A stretch of DNA of 64,000 bases from Plantibacter sp. VKM Ac-2880 (lineage in GTDB: Bacteria; Actinomycetota; Actinomycetes; Actinomycetales; Microbacteriaceae). The stretch spans positions 1-64,000 of the forward strand of contig NZ_JADKSJ010000002.1 of NCBI RefSeq assembly GCF_015351235.1. The letters are read 5' to 3'. A model generated the notes under the pieces. That model was not told where the DNA came from. It saw nothing but the letters and a program-made list of their open reading frames with translations, and searched no databases. Every line of letters begins with the position of its first letter. Position 1 is the stretch's first letter. A program made the position numbers and the translations under genes. Below, one piece after another: positions 12,611-21,558 of the stretch.

Positions 12611-13300
12611 CTACGGCGACGAGGATGCGGACGAATCCGGACCGGCCGCCGCGCGCTCCGCGATGAGCGCCGCCTGGACCCGGGACCGGGCATCCAGCTT
12701 CACGAGGATCCGCGACACGTGGGTGCGCGCCGTCGCCTCCGACAGGCTCAGCGCGGCGGCGATCCCCGCGTTGCTCAGCCCGGCTCGGAGCTGCGCGAGC
12801 ACCTCGCGTTCCCGCGGTGTGAGGGTCGCGAGTCCCGGGTGGACGGCGACCGGGCCGGCGACGACGGGAGCACTGGTCGCTGCGAGCCGGTCGAGCACTC
12901 GGCGCGTCACCTCCGGAGCGAGGACCGCCTCCCCCGCATGGACACGACGGATGGCATCGACGAGACCGGCGGCCGAGACCGTCTTGACCAGGAAGGCGTT
13001 CGCCCCGGCGGCGAGCGCGTCGTCGACGTAGCGGTCGATCGCGAAGGTCGTGAGCACGATGATCGCCGGCGGCGGGTCGGCCGCGGCGAAGATGGCCGGG
13101 ATCGCGTCGATACCCGAGGCCCGCGGCATTTGCACGTCGAGGAGGACGACATCCGGCCGGTAGCGGGCGGCCTGGGCGACGACGGACTCCCCGTCCACCG
13201 CCTCGGCGACCACCAGGATGTCGTCCGGCTCGGCGAGCAGGGCACCCAGACCGGCTCTGACGGCCGCGTGGTCGTCCGCGATCAGCACGGAGATCGTCAT
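12611..13300 (-). CDS. NarL/LuxR-family response regulator
   Basis: Cytoplasmic transcription regulator of a two-component system, 229 residues. The receiver domain (1-120) has the acidic pair DD at 9-10, phospho-acceptor Asp55 in LLDVQMP, Thr in LTTF and Lys in FLVKTV. A LuxR-type helix-turn-helix occupies about 160-225 (LTPREREVLAQLRAGLSNAGIA). ATG at 13300 overlaps the kinase stop by 4 nt (ATGA). The longer upstream frame lies inside the kinase gene. Target genes unknown. Confidence 0.92.
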   Translation of the reverse strand: MTISVLIADDHAAVRAGLGALLAEPDDILVVAEAVDGESVVAQAARYRPDVVLLDVQMPRASGIDAIPAIFAAADPPPAIIVLTTFAIDRYVDDALAAGANAFLVKTVSAAGLVDAIRRVHAGEAVLAPEVTRRVLDRLAATSAPVVAGPVAVHPGLATLTPREREVLAQLRAGLSNAGIAAALSLSEATARTHVSRILVKLDARSRVQAALIAERAAAGPDSSASSSP

Positions 13301-14580
13301 GTCGTCACCCCCACGACGACGGGGGACGCCGGCGTTCGGAGCGTCCCGGTCGGCACCGTCACCGACAACCGCCACTCTCCGCCGTCCGGGCCTGCGGTGA
13401 GGTCACCTCCCACCAGTCGCGCCCGCTCCGCCAGGCCGACGAGGCCGACGCCGCCGGAACCGACGAGGGCCGAGACGATGGGCGACGACGGAAGCGCATT
13501 GCTGAGCGCGACCGAGAGTGCGCCGGGCGGCAGCGAGATCTCGACCCGCACGCGCGAGCCCGGCGCGTGCTTCGCGGCGTTCGTCAGCCCCTCGACGAGG
13601 GTCCGGAGTCCGACGATCGACGTCTGCGCCGGGACCTCGGCGAGCGCCGCGTCCTCCGGCACCCGGAGGTCGAGCTCGACACCGCTCGCGCGGGCGACGT
13701 CGACCGCACGCGCGATCTCGTCGCCGGTGAGACGGTCGGGCGCCGATACCGGCACGTCTGCGGAGGGATCCCCACGGAGCACGTCGATCATCGTACGCAT
13801 GTCCGCCAAGGCCTCGAGACTGCCGGCTCGAACGAGTTCCAGGGTGTGGCGGAGGGTCGTCTCGTCGGCAGGCGTCCGTCGTTCCAGCACCGCGGTCGAC
13901 TGCATGGCGATCGCCGACAGGTGTCCGGCGATGACGTCGTGGAGTTCGCGGCTGAGTTCGAGCCGCTCCCGGGTGACGGCGTCCTGGCGGAGGGCGGCGG
14001 CAGCCTGCGCGATCGTGTCGGCACGCTCCCGCTGGCGTTCCGCCTCGAGGCGCGGGTACCGCACCATCCTGCCGAACCAGATCGAACTGGCCAGGATCAC
14101 GGGGACGGTGATGAGTGAACCCAACAGGACGCCACCGTCCAGACGCGCGGCCGCGGCGACGTCGTCGGTGAACCAGAAGACCGCGAAGACGCTGACCGCT
14201 GCGACCGCGATCGCCGTGCACACGAAGGCCGCGACGTCGACGAGACGCGACCGCGAGTAGAGGGCGGCCGCGTAGGCGAGGTCTGAGAGTACGACGAGGA
14301 CCCCGACCCCGCTACTGCCCGTCGACAGCGCTTCCGCGAGGGTGATCAGCGCCCCCAGCAGGAGCATGGTCAGCGGGCGGCGTCGCCGGAACACGTGCAC
14401 GACCAGGACGGCGGCGAGGAAGACCAGCATCACCGGCGCCGACGACGGAGACGCCGTCGTGCTCCAAGGGATCTGAAATCCGATCAGCGCGAACAGGAGC
14501 CCGACGATGGCGCAGACGACGGAGACGACCGGTTCCCGGTGTCGGCTCACCCATGAGCGAGGTCCTTCGAGCGCAGCCAT
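13297..14580 (-). CDS. Membrane sensor histidine kinase (HisKA_3 family)
   Basis: A 427-residue kinase. Four to five membrane segments lie within residues 15-165, with no large outside loop, so the stimulus is likely membrane-borne. A coiled helix leads to the dimerisation/phospho-acceptor motif ELSRELHDVIAGHLSAI (His near 212). The ATPase part shows the N box EGLTNAAKHA and G box GGVGLVGLAERARLVGG. It is the partner of the response regulator directly downstream (4-nt overlap). The ATG at 14580 precedes a short basic stretch and the first membrane helix. Confidence 0.9.
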   Translation of the reverse strand: MAALEGPRSWVSRHREPVVSVVCAIVGLLFALIGFQIPWSTTASPSSAPVMLVFLAAVLVVHVFRRRRPLTMLLLGALITLAEALSTGSSGVGVLVVLSDLAYAAALYSRSRLVDVAAFVCTAIAVAAVSVFAVFWFTDDVAAAARLDGGVLLGSLITVPVILASSIWFGRMVRYPRLEAERQRERADTIAQAAAALRQDAVTRERLELSRELHDVIAGHLSAIAMQSTAVLERRTPADETTLRHTLELVRAGSLEALADMRTMIDVLRGDPSADVPVSAPDRLTGDEIARAVDVARASGVELDLRVPEDAALAEVPAQTSIVGLRTLVEGLTNAAKHAPGSRVRVEISLPPGALSVALSNALPSSPIVSALVGSGGVGLVGLAERARLVGGDLTAGPDGGEWRLSVTVPTGTLRTPASPVVVGVTT

Positions 14581-14721
14581 GCGTCCATCAGACCAGTTCC
14601 CGGCCGCCGACGCGAGCGCCGGAGGGACGACGAGCCCGTACGCAGTTCCGCTGACGACGCCGGCGCAGGATCCGCAGCTCGGTCGATGTGGGGTGGCAAG
14701 CCGCTGCGGGAGCATCTAGAC

Positions 14722-15366
14722 ATGGACAGCTTCACGGAACTCTTCGGGACCAGCCCGCTCATCTGGGCCATCCTCGGCGCGGAGGGCGCGTTCTGGATCC
14801 TCCTCTTCGGTGGGCTGGCGGTCCGCTACCTCCTGCGGCGACGGCTCCTCAGTTCGATCATGCTGATCGGGGTGCCGCTCGTCGACCTCATCCTCGTCGT
14901 CCTCACCGCGATCGATCTTGCCGGCGGCGAGGAACCGAACCTCACGCACCTTCTGGCGACCATCTACCTGGGATTCACCGTGGCCTTCGGACACGCGCTC
15001 ATCACGAAGGCCGACGTCTGGTTCGCCCACCGGTTCGCCGAGGGCCCGGCACCGCAGGCGAAGCCGAAGTCCGGGCCCGCGTACGTTCGGGCCGCGTGGC
15101 TCGAATGGCGTCGGGTGCTGCTCGCCGTGATCATCGCCATCGGCGGACTCCTCGCGATGCAGGCCATGGTGGGGTGGTCCGTGCCCTCCTCGTTCGCAGA
15201 GGCGAACGACGATGTCATCTGGGGCATGATCGTCAAGCTGCTCGCCATCACGGCGATCTGGTTCGTGGCAGGGCCCGTGTACGCGGTCCTCTTCCGACGC
15301 ACGGCGCCGTCGCCCGACACCACGGAGCGGGTATCCGATCCGATTCGGTTGCACCCTCAGCCCTAA
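14722..15366 (+). CDS. Uncharacterised four-helix membrane protein
   Basis: A 214-residue hydrophobic protein, not recognised. Membrane segments lie near 11-33, 41-63, 75-95, 138-160 and 175-198, with a basic loop RYLLRRRLL and a cytoplasmic-type linker between the third and fourth (PAPQAKPKSGP). I chose the ATG at 14722, preceded by GGGAG 9 nt upstream. An in-frame ATG 36 nt earlier is possible. Divergent from the two-component system, and 39 nt upstream of the HTH-MurA gene, though a palindromic operator separates them. Confidence 0.65.
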   Translation: MDSFTELFGTSPLIWAILGAEGAFWILLFGGLAVRYLLRRRLLSSIMLIGVPLVDLILVVLTAIDLAGGEEPNLTHLLATIYLGFTVAFGHALITKADVWFAHRFAEGPAPQAKPKSGPAYVRAAWLEWRRVLLAVIIAIGGLLAMQAMVGWSVPSSFAEANDDVIWGMIVKLLAITAIWFVAGPVYAVLFRRTAPSPDTTERVSDPIRLHPQP

Positions 15367-15376
15367 CGGGGGTGCA

Positions 15377-15396
15377 CTATCTCATATCTGAGATAG
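15377..15396 (+). promoter_or_regulatory. Perfect palindromic operator before the HTH-MurA gene
   Basis: CTATCTCATATCTGAGATAG, two perfect 8-bp arms around TATC. It ends inside the putative -10 TAGAGT (15394-15399), which is 6 nt from the ATG at 15406. It therefore fills the -35/-10 spacer, where a bound repressor would block transcription. The fused HTH of the downstream protein is the obvious candidate to bind it (inference). Confidence 0.65.
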
Positions 15397-15399
15397 AGT
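15394..15399 (+). promoter_or_regulatory. -10 element of the HTH-MurA gene (putative leaderless)
   Basis: TAGAGT 6 nt before the ATG at 15406. There is no ribosome site, in line with leaderless transcription. Confidence 0.45.
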
Positions 15400-15405
15400 G
15401 ACGCC

Positions 15406-16965
15406 ATGGAAGATACGGCAACGTTTGAACGAACGGACCCCGCTGCGCCGCTCCGGCAGGTCGGGGCACTCATCCGCGGGGCGCGTCAGGGACGCAAACT
15501 CACCCAGGCTCAACTGGCTGAACGCGTCGGCACGAGCCAGAGCGCGATCAACCGGATCGAGCAGGGCAGCCAGAACATCAGTATCGACCTTCTGAGCCGG
15601 ATCAGCACCGCGCTCGAGAGCGAGATCGTCAGTTTCGGCGAGCAGAAGAAGAACTCGCACCTCCGCGTACAGGGCGGACGCCGACTTCACGGGAGCATCG
15701 AGGTCCGTTCGAGCAAGAACGCCTCGGTCGCCCTGCTCTGCGCGGCGCTCATGAACCGCGGCCGCACCACCCTCCACGGCATCGCCCGCATCGTCGAAGT
15801 CGACCGCATCATCGACGTCCTGCGCAGTCTCGGCGTCTCCGTCGTGTGGTCGCCCGACGGCCAGGACGTGGAGATCCACGTGCCCGACGACCTCTCGCTC
15901 GAGAGCATCGACGAGGACGCAGGACGACGTACCCGCAGCGTGCTCATGTTCCTCGGCCCGTTGCTCGGCCGATACGACACCTTCGCCCTGCCCTACGCCG
16001 GCGGCTGCGACCTCGGAACGCGCACGGTCGAACCCCACCTCATCGCTCTGCGGCCCTTCGGCCTGTCCATCGAGGCCACGGCCGGGTGGTACCAGGCCAC
16101 CGTCGCTCCCGATGTGCCCGAGGAGCTGACCGTCGTGTTGACCGAACGCGGCGACACCGTCACCGAGAACGCGATCATGGCCGCCGCCGTCCGGGACGGG
16201 GTCACGACCATCCGCAACGCCAGCCCGAACTACATGGTGCAGGACCTCTGCTTCTACCTCGAGCTCCTCGGCATCACCATCGACGGCATCGGCAGCACGA
16301 CGCTCAGGATCACGGGCCGCAGCGTCATCAACGAGGACGTGGACTACTGGCCGAGCGAGGACCCGGTGGAGGCGATGAGCCTGCTCACCGCAGGGATCGT
16401 CACCGATTCGGAGATCACCGTCACACGGGTCCCGATCGAGTTCATGGAGATCGAACTGGCCACGCTCGGTGAGATGGGACTGCGTCACACCCGCTCCCCC
16501 GAGTACCCGGCTGCGAACGGTCGCACCCGGCTCGTGGACGTCACCGTGCACCCGTCGAAGCTGCACGCACCGATCGACAAGATCCACCCGATGCCGTTCC
16601 CCGGACTGAACATCGACAACCTGCCGTTCTTCGCCGTCATCGCCGCGTGCGCGGAGGGCGACACCCTCATCCACGACTGGGTCTACGAGGGTCGGGCGAT
16701 CCACCTCACCGACCTCACGCGCCTCGGGGCGAACGTCCGCTTGCGCGACCCGCACCGCATCGACGTCTCCGGTCCGACGCACTGGTCCGGAGCCGAGGTG
16801 AGCTGCCCGCCGGCACTCCGACCCGCCGTCGTCATCCTGTTGGCCATGCTCGCGGCGAAGGGGACGAGCGTCCTGCGGAACGTCGACATCATCGCTCGTG
16901 GGTACGAGCAACTGCAGGAACGACTCATCACCCTCGGCGCCTCGATCGAGACCTTCCGCGACTGA
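15406..16965 (+). CDS. Cro/CI-type HTH fused to MurA-like enolpyruvyltransferase
   Basis: A 519-residue fusion. Residues about 16-78 are an XRE helix-turn-helix (LTQAQLAERVGTSQSAINRI). Residues about 85-519 match UDP-GlcNAc enolpyruvyltransferase, the PEP-using first step of peptidoglycan synthesis. Key MurA residues align: Lys104-Asn105 (SSKNAS), the fosfomycin-target Cys201 (GGCDLGTR), Arg206, Asp404 after a 3-residue insertion, and Arg498 (RGYEQLQERL). The usual PDRIETGT loop is replaced by PSEDPVEAM, so the substrate may differ from that of housekeeping MurA. Likely a second, self-regulated paralogue; housekeeping murA would lie elsewhere. The palindrome upstream supports autoregulation. 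Confidence 0.85.
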   Translation: MEDTATFERTDPAAPLRQVGALIRGARQGRKLTQAQLAERVGTSQSAINRIEQGSQNISIDLLSRISTALESEIVSFGEQKKNSHLRVQGGRRLHGSIEVRSSKNASVALLCAALMNRGRTTLHGIARIVEVDRIIDVLRSLGVSVVWSPDGQDVEIHVPDDLSLESIDEDAGRRTRSVLMFLGPLLGRYDTFALPYAGGCDLGTRTVEPHLIALRPFGLSIEATAGWYQATVAPDVPEELTVVLTERGDTVTENAIMAAAVRDGVTTIRNASPNYMVQDLCFYLELLGITIDGIGSTTLRITGRSVINEDVDYWPSEDPVEAMSLLTAGIVTDSEITVTRVPIEFMEIELATLGEMGLRHTRSPEYPAANGRTRLVDVTVHPSKLHAPIDKIHPMPFPGLNIDNLPFFAVIAACAEGDTLIHDWVYEGRAIHLTDLTRLGANVRLRDPHRIDVSGPTHWSGAEVSCPPALRPAVVILLAMLAAKGTSVLRNVDIIARGYEQLQERLITLGASIETFRD

Positions 16966-16981
16966 GCCCCCGACGACGGAC

Positions 16982-17014
16982 GCGGCCCCGCAGATCATCG
17001 ATCCGCGGGGCCGC
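16982..17014. terminator. Bidirectional terminator between HTH-MurA and pheT
   Basis: Perfect 10-bp stem GCGGCCCCGC/GCGGGGCCGC with a 13-nt loop, between two converging stops (16965 and 17035). A T-rich stretch TTCGTCTGTCC follows on the plus side. Confidence 0.75.
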
Positions 17015-17034
17015 TTCGTCTGTCCTGGACCGAC

Positions 17035-19548
17035 TCAGTCGCGGATACTCGCGCCGAACCGCTCGGCTGCCGCCGCCGCGCCGGCGAGCTTCGCATCGCT
17101 CGCCTCCGCAGCCGTCAGCGTGCGGTCGGATGCTCGGAAGCGCAGCGCGAAGGTGAGACTCTTGCTCCCGGTCGGGACCCCCGTGCCCCGGTAGTCGTCG
17201 ACGAGGCGGATCTGCTCGAGCAGCGATCCAGCGCCGTCCCGCACGGTCTCGAGCACGGCGCCTGCGGCGACCGTCTCGGGCACGAGCAGCGACAGGTCCT
17301 GCGTCGCCGCAGGCAGCGTCCGGACGCCGACCGCCTCGGGTACCGCGTCGCCGAGGGCGATGATGCGGTCGAGGTCGAGTTCCGCGACCGCGACGACCCG
17401 CGGCAGGTTGGCAGCCTCGGCGACCTGCGGGTGCAGTTCACCCGCGTACCCGACCAGCACGTCACCGACATGCAGGGCCGCAGCACGACCAGGGTGCATC
17501 GCCTGGTGTGCGCCCTGGGACACCGTGATGTCGACACCGGTCGCGACGGCCACGGCCTGGACGGCCTCGAGCGCCTCGGCGATCCCGGCAGCGACCGCAG
17601 GCTGACCCGGTTGTTTCGGCACACTGTTGCCGACCGCGAGGAAGCCGAGGTGGCGCGGCTGTGCCGGGACGCCCGCTTCCAATTCGTCGAGCTGCTCGTC
17701 CGATGGTCGGGCCGCGCCCTCCGGCAGCACCGACTGACCGAACGCGCCGTGCCGTGCCGGACGGAACACCGACCCGAGCTCGAAGATCGACAGGTCGGTC
17801 AAGCCGCGCGACACGTTGCGGTGGGCGACGGTGAGGAGTCCGGGCAACATCGACGCCCGGAGATAGGGAGCCTTGGCGTCGAGGGGGTTCGCGAGCTTCA
17901 CCGACGGGAGTTCCCCCGGCTGGGCGGTACCGAAGCGGGCGTTCTCCTCGGCCGAGACGAACGGGTACGACAGGACCTCGGTGGCACCGCCGTAGGCGAG
18001 CGCGTCGGCGACGCCTCGGCGGAGTCGCTGCGAGCGGGTGAGCCCGCGACCGGGAGGGGCGACCGGGAGCACGGACGGGATGCGGTCGTACCCGAGGATG
18101 CGGGCGACCTCCTCCGCGAGATCCTCCTTGCCGGTGATGTCGTGGCGCCAGCTGGGCGGTGTCACGAGGAGTCCGCCGTCGGTGGAGGTGACGATTGCGC
18201 CGATCTCGGCGAGGGCAGAACGGGTCTCCTCCGACCCGAAGTCGACACCGACGAGACCGTTGATGTACCCGTCAGGCAGCAGGATCGCTTCACGATCGGC
18301 AGCGGCGGCCACGGTCGATCCGAGCGCGTCCGGTCGACCACCCGCGAGGTCGACGAGCAACTGCGCGACACGGCCGGCTGCTGCGACCGCGACCTGTGGG
18401 TCGACGCCCCGCTCGAAGCGCTTGGACGCCTCGCTCGGCAACTTGTGCCGACGGGCGCTCCTGGCGATGGACACCTGGTCGAAGTTCGCCGCCTCGATGA
18501 GGACGTTCCGGGTGGCGTCGGTGATCTCGGTGTTCAGGCCGCCCATGACGCCCGCCAGACCGATCGGACCGGAGCCGTCCGTGATGAGGAGGTCTTCCTC
18601 GTGCAGCGTCCGTTCCTGACCGTCGAGGGTGACGAAGGTCTCCCCCGCCCGTGCGCGTCGCACGACGATGCCTCCGGTGAGCGTGTCGAGGTCGTAGCCG
18701 TGGATCGGCTGTCCGAGCTCGAGCATGACGTAGTTCGTGATGTCGACGACGAGCGAGACGGAGCGGATGCCCGCGAGCTTCAGCCTGGCGACCATCCAGG
18801 GCGGCGTCGGCCGGCTCGGGTCGACCTCGCGGACCACGCGCGTCACGAAGACGCTCGAACCGACGCGGCCTCGGATCGGAGCCGCGTCGTCGATGGTGAC
18901 GGGGAACCCCTCGAGTTCGGTCGTGAAGGCCTCCGGCACGCTCGACGCCGGGTCGCGGAACGGAGCTCCCGTCGCGTGCGAGTACTCGCGGGCCACGCCG
19001 CGGATGGAGAACGCGTAGCCGCGGTCGGGGGTGACGTTCAGCTCGACTGCGGCGTCGTCCAGACCGAGCAACGCGATGGCGTCCGTACCGACGGGAGCCT
19101 CCACACCGATCGTCGAAAGACGCAGGATGCCGTCGTGGTCCTCGCCGAGGCCGAGTTCGCGGGCGGAGGCGATCATGCCGTCGGACACGTGACCGTAGGT
19201 CTTCCGCGCGGCGATCGGGAACGGACCGGGCAGCACGGCGCCCGGCAGGGTGACGACGACCTGGTCGCCGACGAAGAAGTTGCCGGCACCGCAGACGATA
19301 CCGCGCACGGCACCCTCGTCGTCGCCCTCGGCGACGCGCACCTGGCACCAGCGGATGGTCTTCCCGTTGGACTGGGGCTCCTCGACGAACTCGAGCACCT
19401 CGCCGACCACGATGGGACCGGTCAGCTCGAAGACATGGATGTCCTCCTCCTCGAGCCCCACACGGACGAGGGCAGCGTGGACGTCATCAGGGGTGGTCCC
19501 CGGGGCGAGTTCTACGAACTCCCCGAGCCAGCTCAATGGAACACGCAC
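17035..19548 (-). CDS. pheT: Phenylalanyl-tRNA synthetase beta subunit
   Basis: The beta chain of the (alpha-beta)2 enzyme that charges tRNA-Phe. The 837 residues hold an N-terminal EMAP/OB tRNA-binding domain (about 40-155), B3/B4 editing domains (about 210-400), B5 DNA-binding-like fold, the catalytic-core-like domain, and a C-terminal ferredoxin-fold anticodon domain (SLTFALRFRASDRTLT). The GTG at 19548 opens RVPLSWLGEFVEL, the family start, and lies 2 nt after the pheS stop. The frame upstream of it overlaps pheS and is not coding. Confidence 0.95.
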   Translation of the reverse strand: MRVPLSWLGEFVELAPGTTPDDVHAALVRVGLEEEDIHVFELTGPIVVGEVLEFVEEPQSNGKTIRWCQVRVAEGDDEGAVRGIVCGAGNFFVGDQVVVTLPGAVLPGPFPIAARKTYGHVSDGMIASARELGLGEDHDGILRLSTIGVEAPVGTDAIALLGLDDAAVELNVTPDRGYAFSIRGVAREYSHATGAPFRDPASSVPEAFTTELEGFPVTIDDAAPIRGRVGSSVFVTRVVREVDPSRPTPPWMVARLKLAGIRSVSLVVDITNYVMLELGQPIHGYDLDTLTGGIVVRRARAGETFVTLDGQERTLHEEDLLITDGSGPIGLAGVMGGLNTEITDATRNVLIEAANFDQVSIARSARRHKLPSEASKRFERGVDPQVAVAAAGRVAQLLVDLAGGRPDALGSTVAAAADREAILLPDGYINGLVGVDFGSEETRSALAEIGAIVTSTDGGLLVTPPSWRHDITGKEDLAEEVARILGYDRIPSVLPVAPPGRGLTRSQRLRRGVADALAYGGATEVLSYPFVSAEENARFGTAQPGELPSVKLANPLDAKAPYLRASMLPGLLTVAHRNVSRGLTDLSIFELGSVFRPARHGAFGQSVLPEGAARPSDEQLDELEAGVPAQPRHLGFLAVGNSVPKQPGQPAVAAGIAEALEAVQAVAVATGVDITVSQGAHQAMHPGRAAALHVGDVLVGYAGELHPQVAEAANLPRVVAVAELDLDRIIALGDAVPEAVGVRTLPAATQDLSLLVPETVAAGAVLETVRDGAGSLLEQIRLVDDYRGTGVPTGSKSLTFALRFRASDRTLTAAEASDAKLAGAAAAAERFGASIRD

Positions 19549-19550
19549 GA

Positions 19551-20591
19551 CTACACCACCATCCCGAACTGCTGGGAGAAGCGGACGTCGCCCTCCACCA
19601 TCTCTCGCATGTCCTGCACGCCGTCGCGGAGCATCAGCCCGCGCTCGACACCCATCCCGAAGGCGAAGCCCGAATAGACGTCCGGGTCGATCCCCGCCGA
19701 ACGGAGCACGTTCGGGTTGATCATGCCGCAACCACCCCACTCGATCCAGCGCGGGCCGTCCTTGAAGGTCGGGTGCCAGAAGTCGAGCTCAGCGCTCGGC
19801 TCGGTGAACGGGAAGTAGCTCGGGCGCAGTCGTACCTTGGCGTCGTCGCCGAAGACGCTCTTCACGAAGTGGTCGAGCGTGCCACGGAGATGCGCCATCG
19901 TGAGCCCCTTGTCGACGGCGAGGCCCTCGAACTGCATGAAGACGGGCGTGTGGGTGGCGTCGAGTTCGTCCGTGCGGTACACCCGGCCCGGCGCGAGGAC
20001 GTAGACGGGCAGCTCGCGCTCGAGCAGCGACCGCACCTGGACCGGTGAGGTGTGGGTGCGGAGGACGAGGTGGGACTCGAGCGGATCGACGAAGAAGGTG
20101 TCCTGCATGGCACGCGCCGGGTGGTCGGCGTCGAAGTTCAGGGCGTCGAAGTTGAACCACTCGCTCTCGACCTCCGGCCCCTCGGCGATCTCCCACCCCA
20201 TGCCGACGAAGATGTCCGACACCCGGTCCTGCAGCAGGGTGAGCGGGTGCCTGGCACCGACCGAACGCCGCAGGGGCACCGCCGTGACGTCGATCGTCTC
20301 GGCCGCGAGCCGTGCCTCCGTCTCAGCGGCGATGATCTCGTCCTCGCGAGCGCCCAACGCCTTGGCGACCCGACCACGCGCCTGGCCGACGAGTTTGCCG
20401 AGCGCGGCCTTCTGATCGTTCGGCACGCTGCGGAGCGACCCGTTGAGGGCGGCGAGCGGGGAGGCCTCGCCGGCGTGGGCTGATCGGACCGCTTTCAGGG
20501 CGGCCGAGTCGGTGGCGGCGGCGATGGCTTCGAGAGCGGCATCGACCGCGGCGTTCACCGCTGGTTCGGAGATTGGGGATGCGTCGGACAC
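19551..20591 (-). CDS. pheS: Phenylalanyl-tRNA synthetase alpha subunit
   Basis: Catalytic alpha chain of PheRS, 346 residues. A helical N-terminal tRNA-binding arm (1-90) is followed by the class II core with motif 2 region VYRTDELDATHTPVFMQFEGLAVD and motif 3 GFAFGMGVERGLMLRDGVQDMR. The GTG start at 20591 has TAGACT 8 nt upstream, so it may be leaderless. pheT follows by 2 nt. Upstream lies the glu importer terminator. Confidence 0.95.
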   Translation of the reverse strand: MSDASPISEPAVNAAVDAALEAIAAATDSAALKAVRSAHAGEASPLAALNGSLRSVPNDQKAALGKLVGQARGRVAKALGAREDEIIAAETEARLAAETIDVTAVPLRRSVGARHPLTLLQDRVSDIFVGMGWEIAEGPEVESEWFNFDALNFDADHPARAMQDTFFVDPLESHLVLRTHTSPVQVRSLLERELPVYVLAPGRVYRTDELDATHTPVFMQFEGLAVDKGLTMAHLRGTLDHFVKSVFGDDAKVRLRPSYFPFTEPSAELDFWHPTFKDGPRWIEWGGCGMINPNVLRSAGIDPDVYSGFAFGMGVERGLMLRDGVQDMREMVEGDVRFSQQFGMVV

Positions 20592-20599
20592 GAGAGCCA

Positions 20600-20605
20600 A
20601 GTCTA
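20600..20605 (-). promoter_or_regulatory. -10 element of pheST (putative leaderless)
   Basis: TAGACT on the minus strand, 8 nt before the pheS GTG and downstream of the gluD terminator hairpin, giving pheST its own promoter. Confidence 0.4.
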
Positions 20606-20630
20606 CCCAGGCGCCCGCCTCGCGGCGCGA

Positions 20631-20649
20631 CCGGGTGGAAGACACCCGG
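20631..20649 (-). terminator. Terminator hairpin after gluD
   Basis: Perfect 7-bp stem CCGGGTG-N5-CACCCGG, 10 nt beyond the gluD stop and before pheS. It separates the two transcription units. Confidence 0.55.
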
Positions 20650-20658
20650 CCGGCGCCG

Positions 20659-21558
20659 TCAGGGGGTGGGGCGTCCGGGCTGGTCGCCGAGCTGCACGCC
20701 GATCAGCTGGGTGGTCGTCACTTCGGGGGCGGCCTGCTCCTTCGGCGTCCGAGGGGAACGGCGCGTGCGAACCTCGACGATCTTGGCGACACCCGACAGG
20801 ATGAGGCAGAGCACGATGTAGATCGACCCCATCACGATGATCGACGGGATGATCGGACTGCCGTACAGCGCCTGCGAGCCGAACTGCTTCGCCAGGTACA
20901 GGAGCTCCTGGTAGGTGATGAGGAACCCGAGCGCCGTGTCCTTCAACGCGACCACGAGCTGCGCGATGATGACGGGCAGCATCGCCCGGATCGCCTGCGG
21001 GAACAGGATGAGACGGAGGACGGAGGACTTGCGCAGCCCGATCGCGTACGCGGCCTCGCCCTGCCCCTTCGGGAGCGACTCGATGCCCGCTCGGAAGATC
21101 TCGGAGAACACCGCCCCGTTGTAAAGCGTGAGCGCCACGACCACCGCGACGAACGGTGTCACGAAGGTGAAGCCGAGCGGCGGCAGGCCGTAGTACATGA
21201 GCATCATCAGGATGAGGACCGGGACGGCCCGGAAGAACTCGATGAAGATCGTGAACGGGACGCTGATGATCTTGTGGTCCGACAGTCGACCGATCGCCAG
21301 TACCAGTCCGAGGATGACGCTGCAGACGGCCGCGACCGCGAAGGCGGACAGCGTCGCACCGGTCGCCTGGAGGATCTGCTCCCACACCCGGGGGAAGGTG
21401 AAGAGCTTCCACTTCGAGGCGGTGAACTGCCCGGTCTCGATGAACCGGAAGACGATGAAGGTGAGGATGCCGGCGACGACGAGGACGGTGGCGACGCCGA
21501 TCCACCGGTAGCGGACGACGGCCTTCGGGCCGGGGGTGTCGAACAGGACGGAGCTCAT
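20659..21558 (-). CDS. gluD: Glutamate-type ABC importer, permease D
   Basis: Inner-membrane permease of a polar amino-acid importer, 299 residues, His/Glu/Gln permease family. One N-terminal helix precedes the five-helix BPD_transp core. The ATPase-docking EAA loop is EIFRAGIESLPKGQGEAAYAIG. The C-terminal tail of about 40 residues is cytoplasmic. The ATG at 21558 overlaps the gluC stop (ATGA). Gene order ATPase, binding protein, permease, permease equals gluABCD of Corynebacterium glutamicum. Confidence 0.88.
   Translation of the reverse strand: MSSVLFDTPGPKAVVRYRWIGVATVLVVAGILTFIVFRFIETGQFTASKWKLFTFPRVWEQILQATGATLSAFAVAAVCSVILGLVLAIGRLSDHKIISVPFTIFIEFFRAVPVLILMMLMYYGLPPLGFTFVTPFVAVVVALTLYNGAVFSEIFRAGIESLPKGQGEAAYAIGLRKSSVLRLILFPQAIRAMLPVIIAQLVVALKDTALGFLITYQELLYLAKQFGSQALYGSPIIPSIIVMGSIYIVLCLILSGVAKIVEVRTRRSPRTPKEQAAPEVTTTQLIGVQLGDQPGRPTP

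Noticed and set aside
11432-14260. Plus-strand open frame of 942 codons antisense to argC and the two-component system
   Set aside because: It crosses three real genes and an intergenic gap without any domain; a codon-bias artefact.
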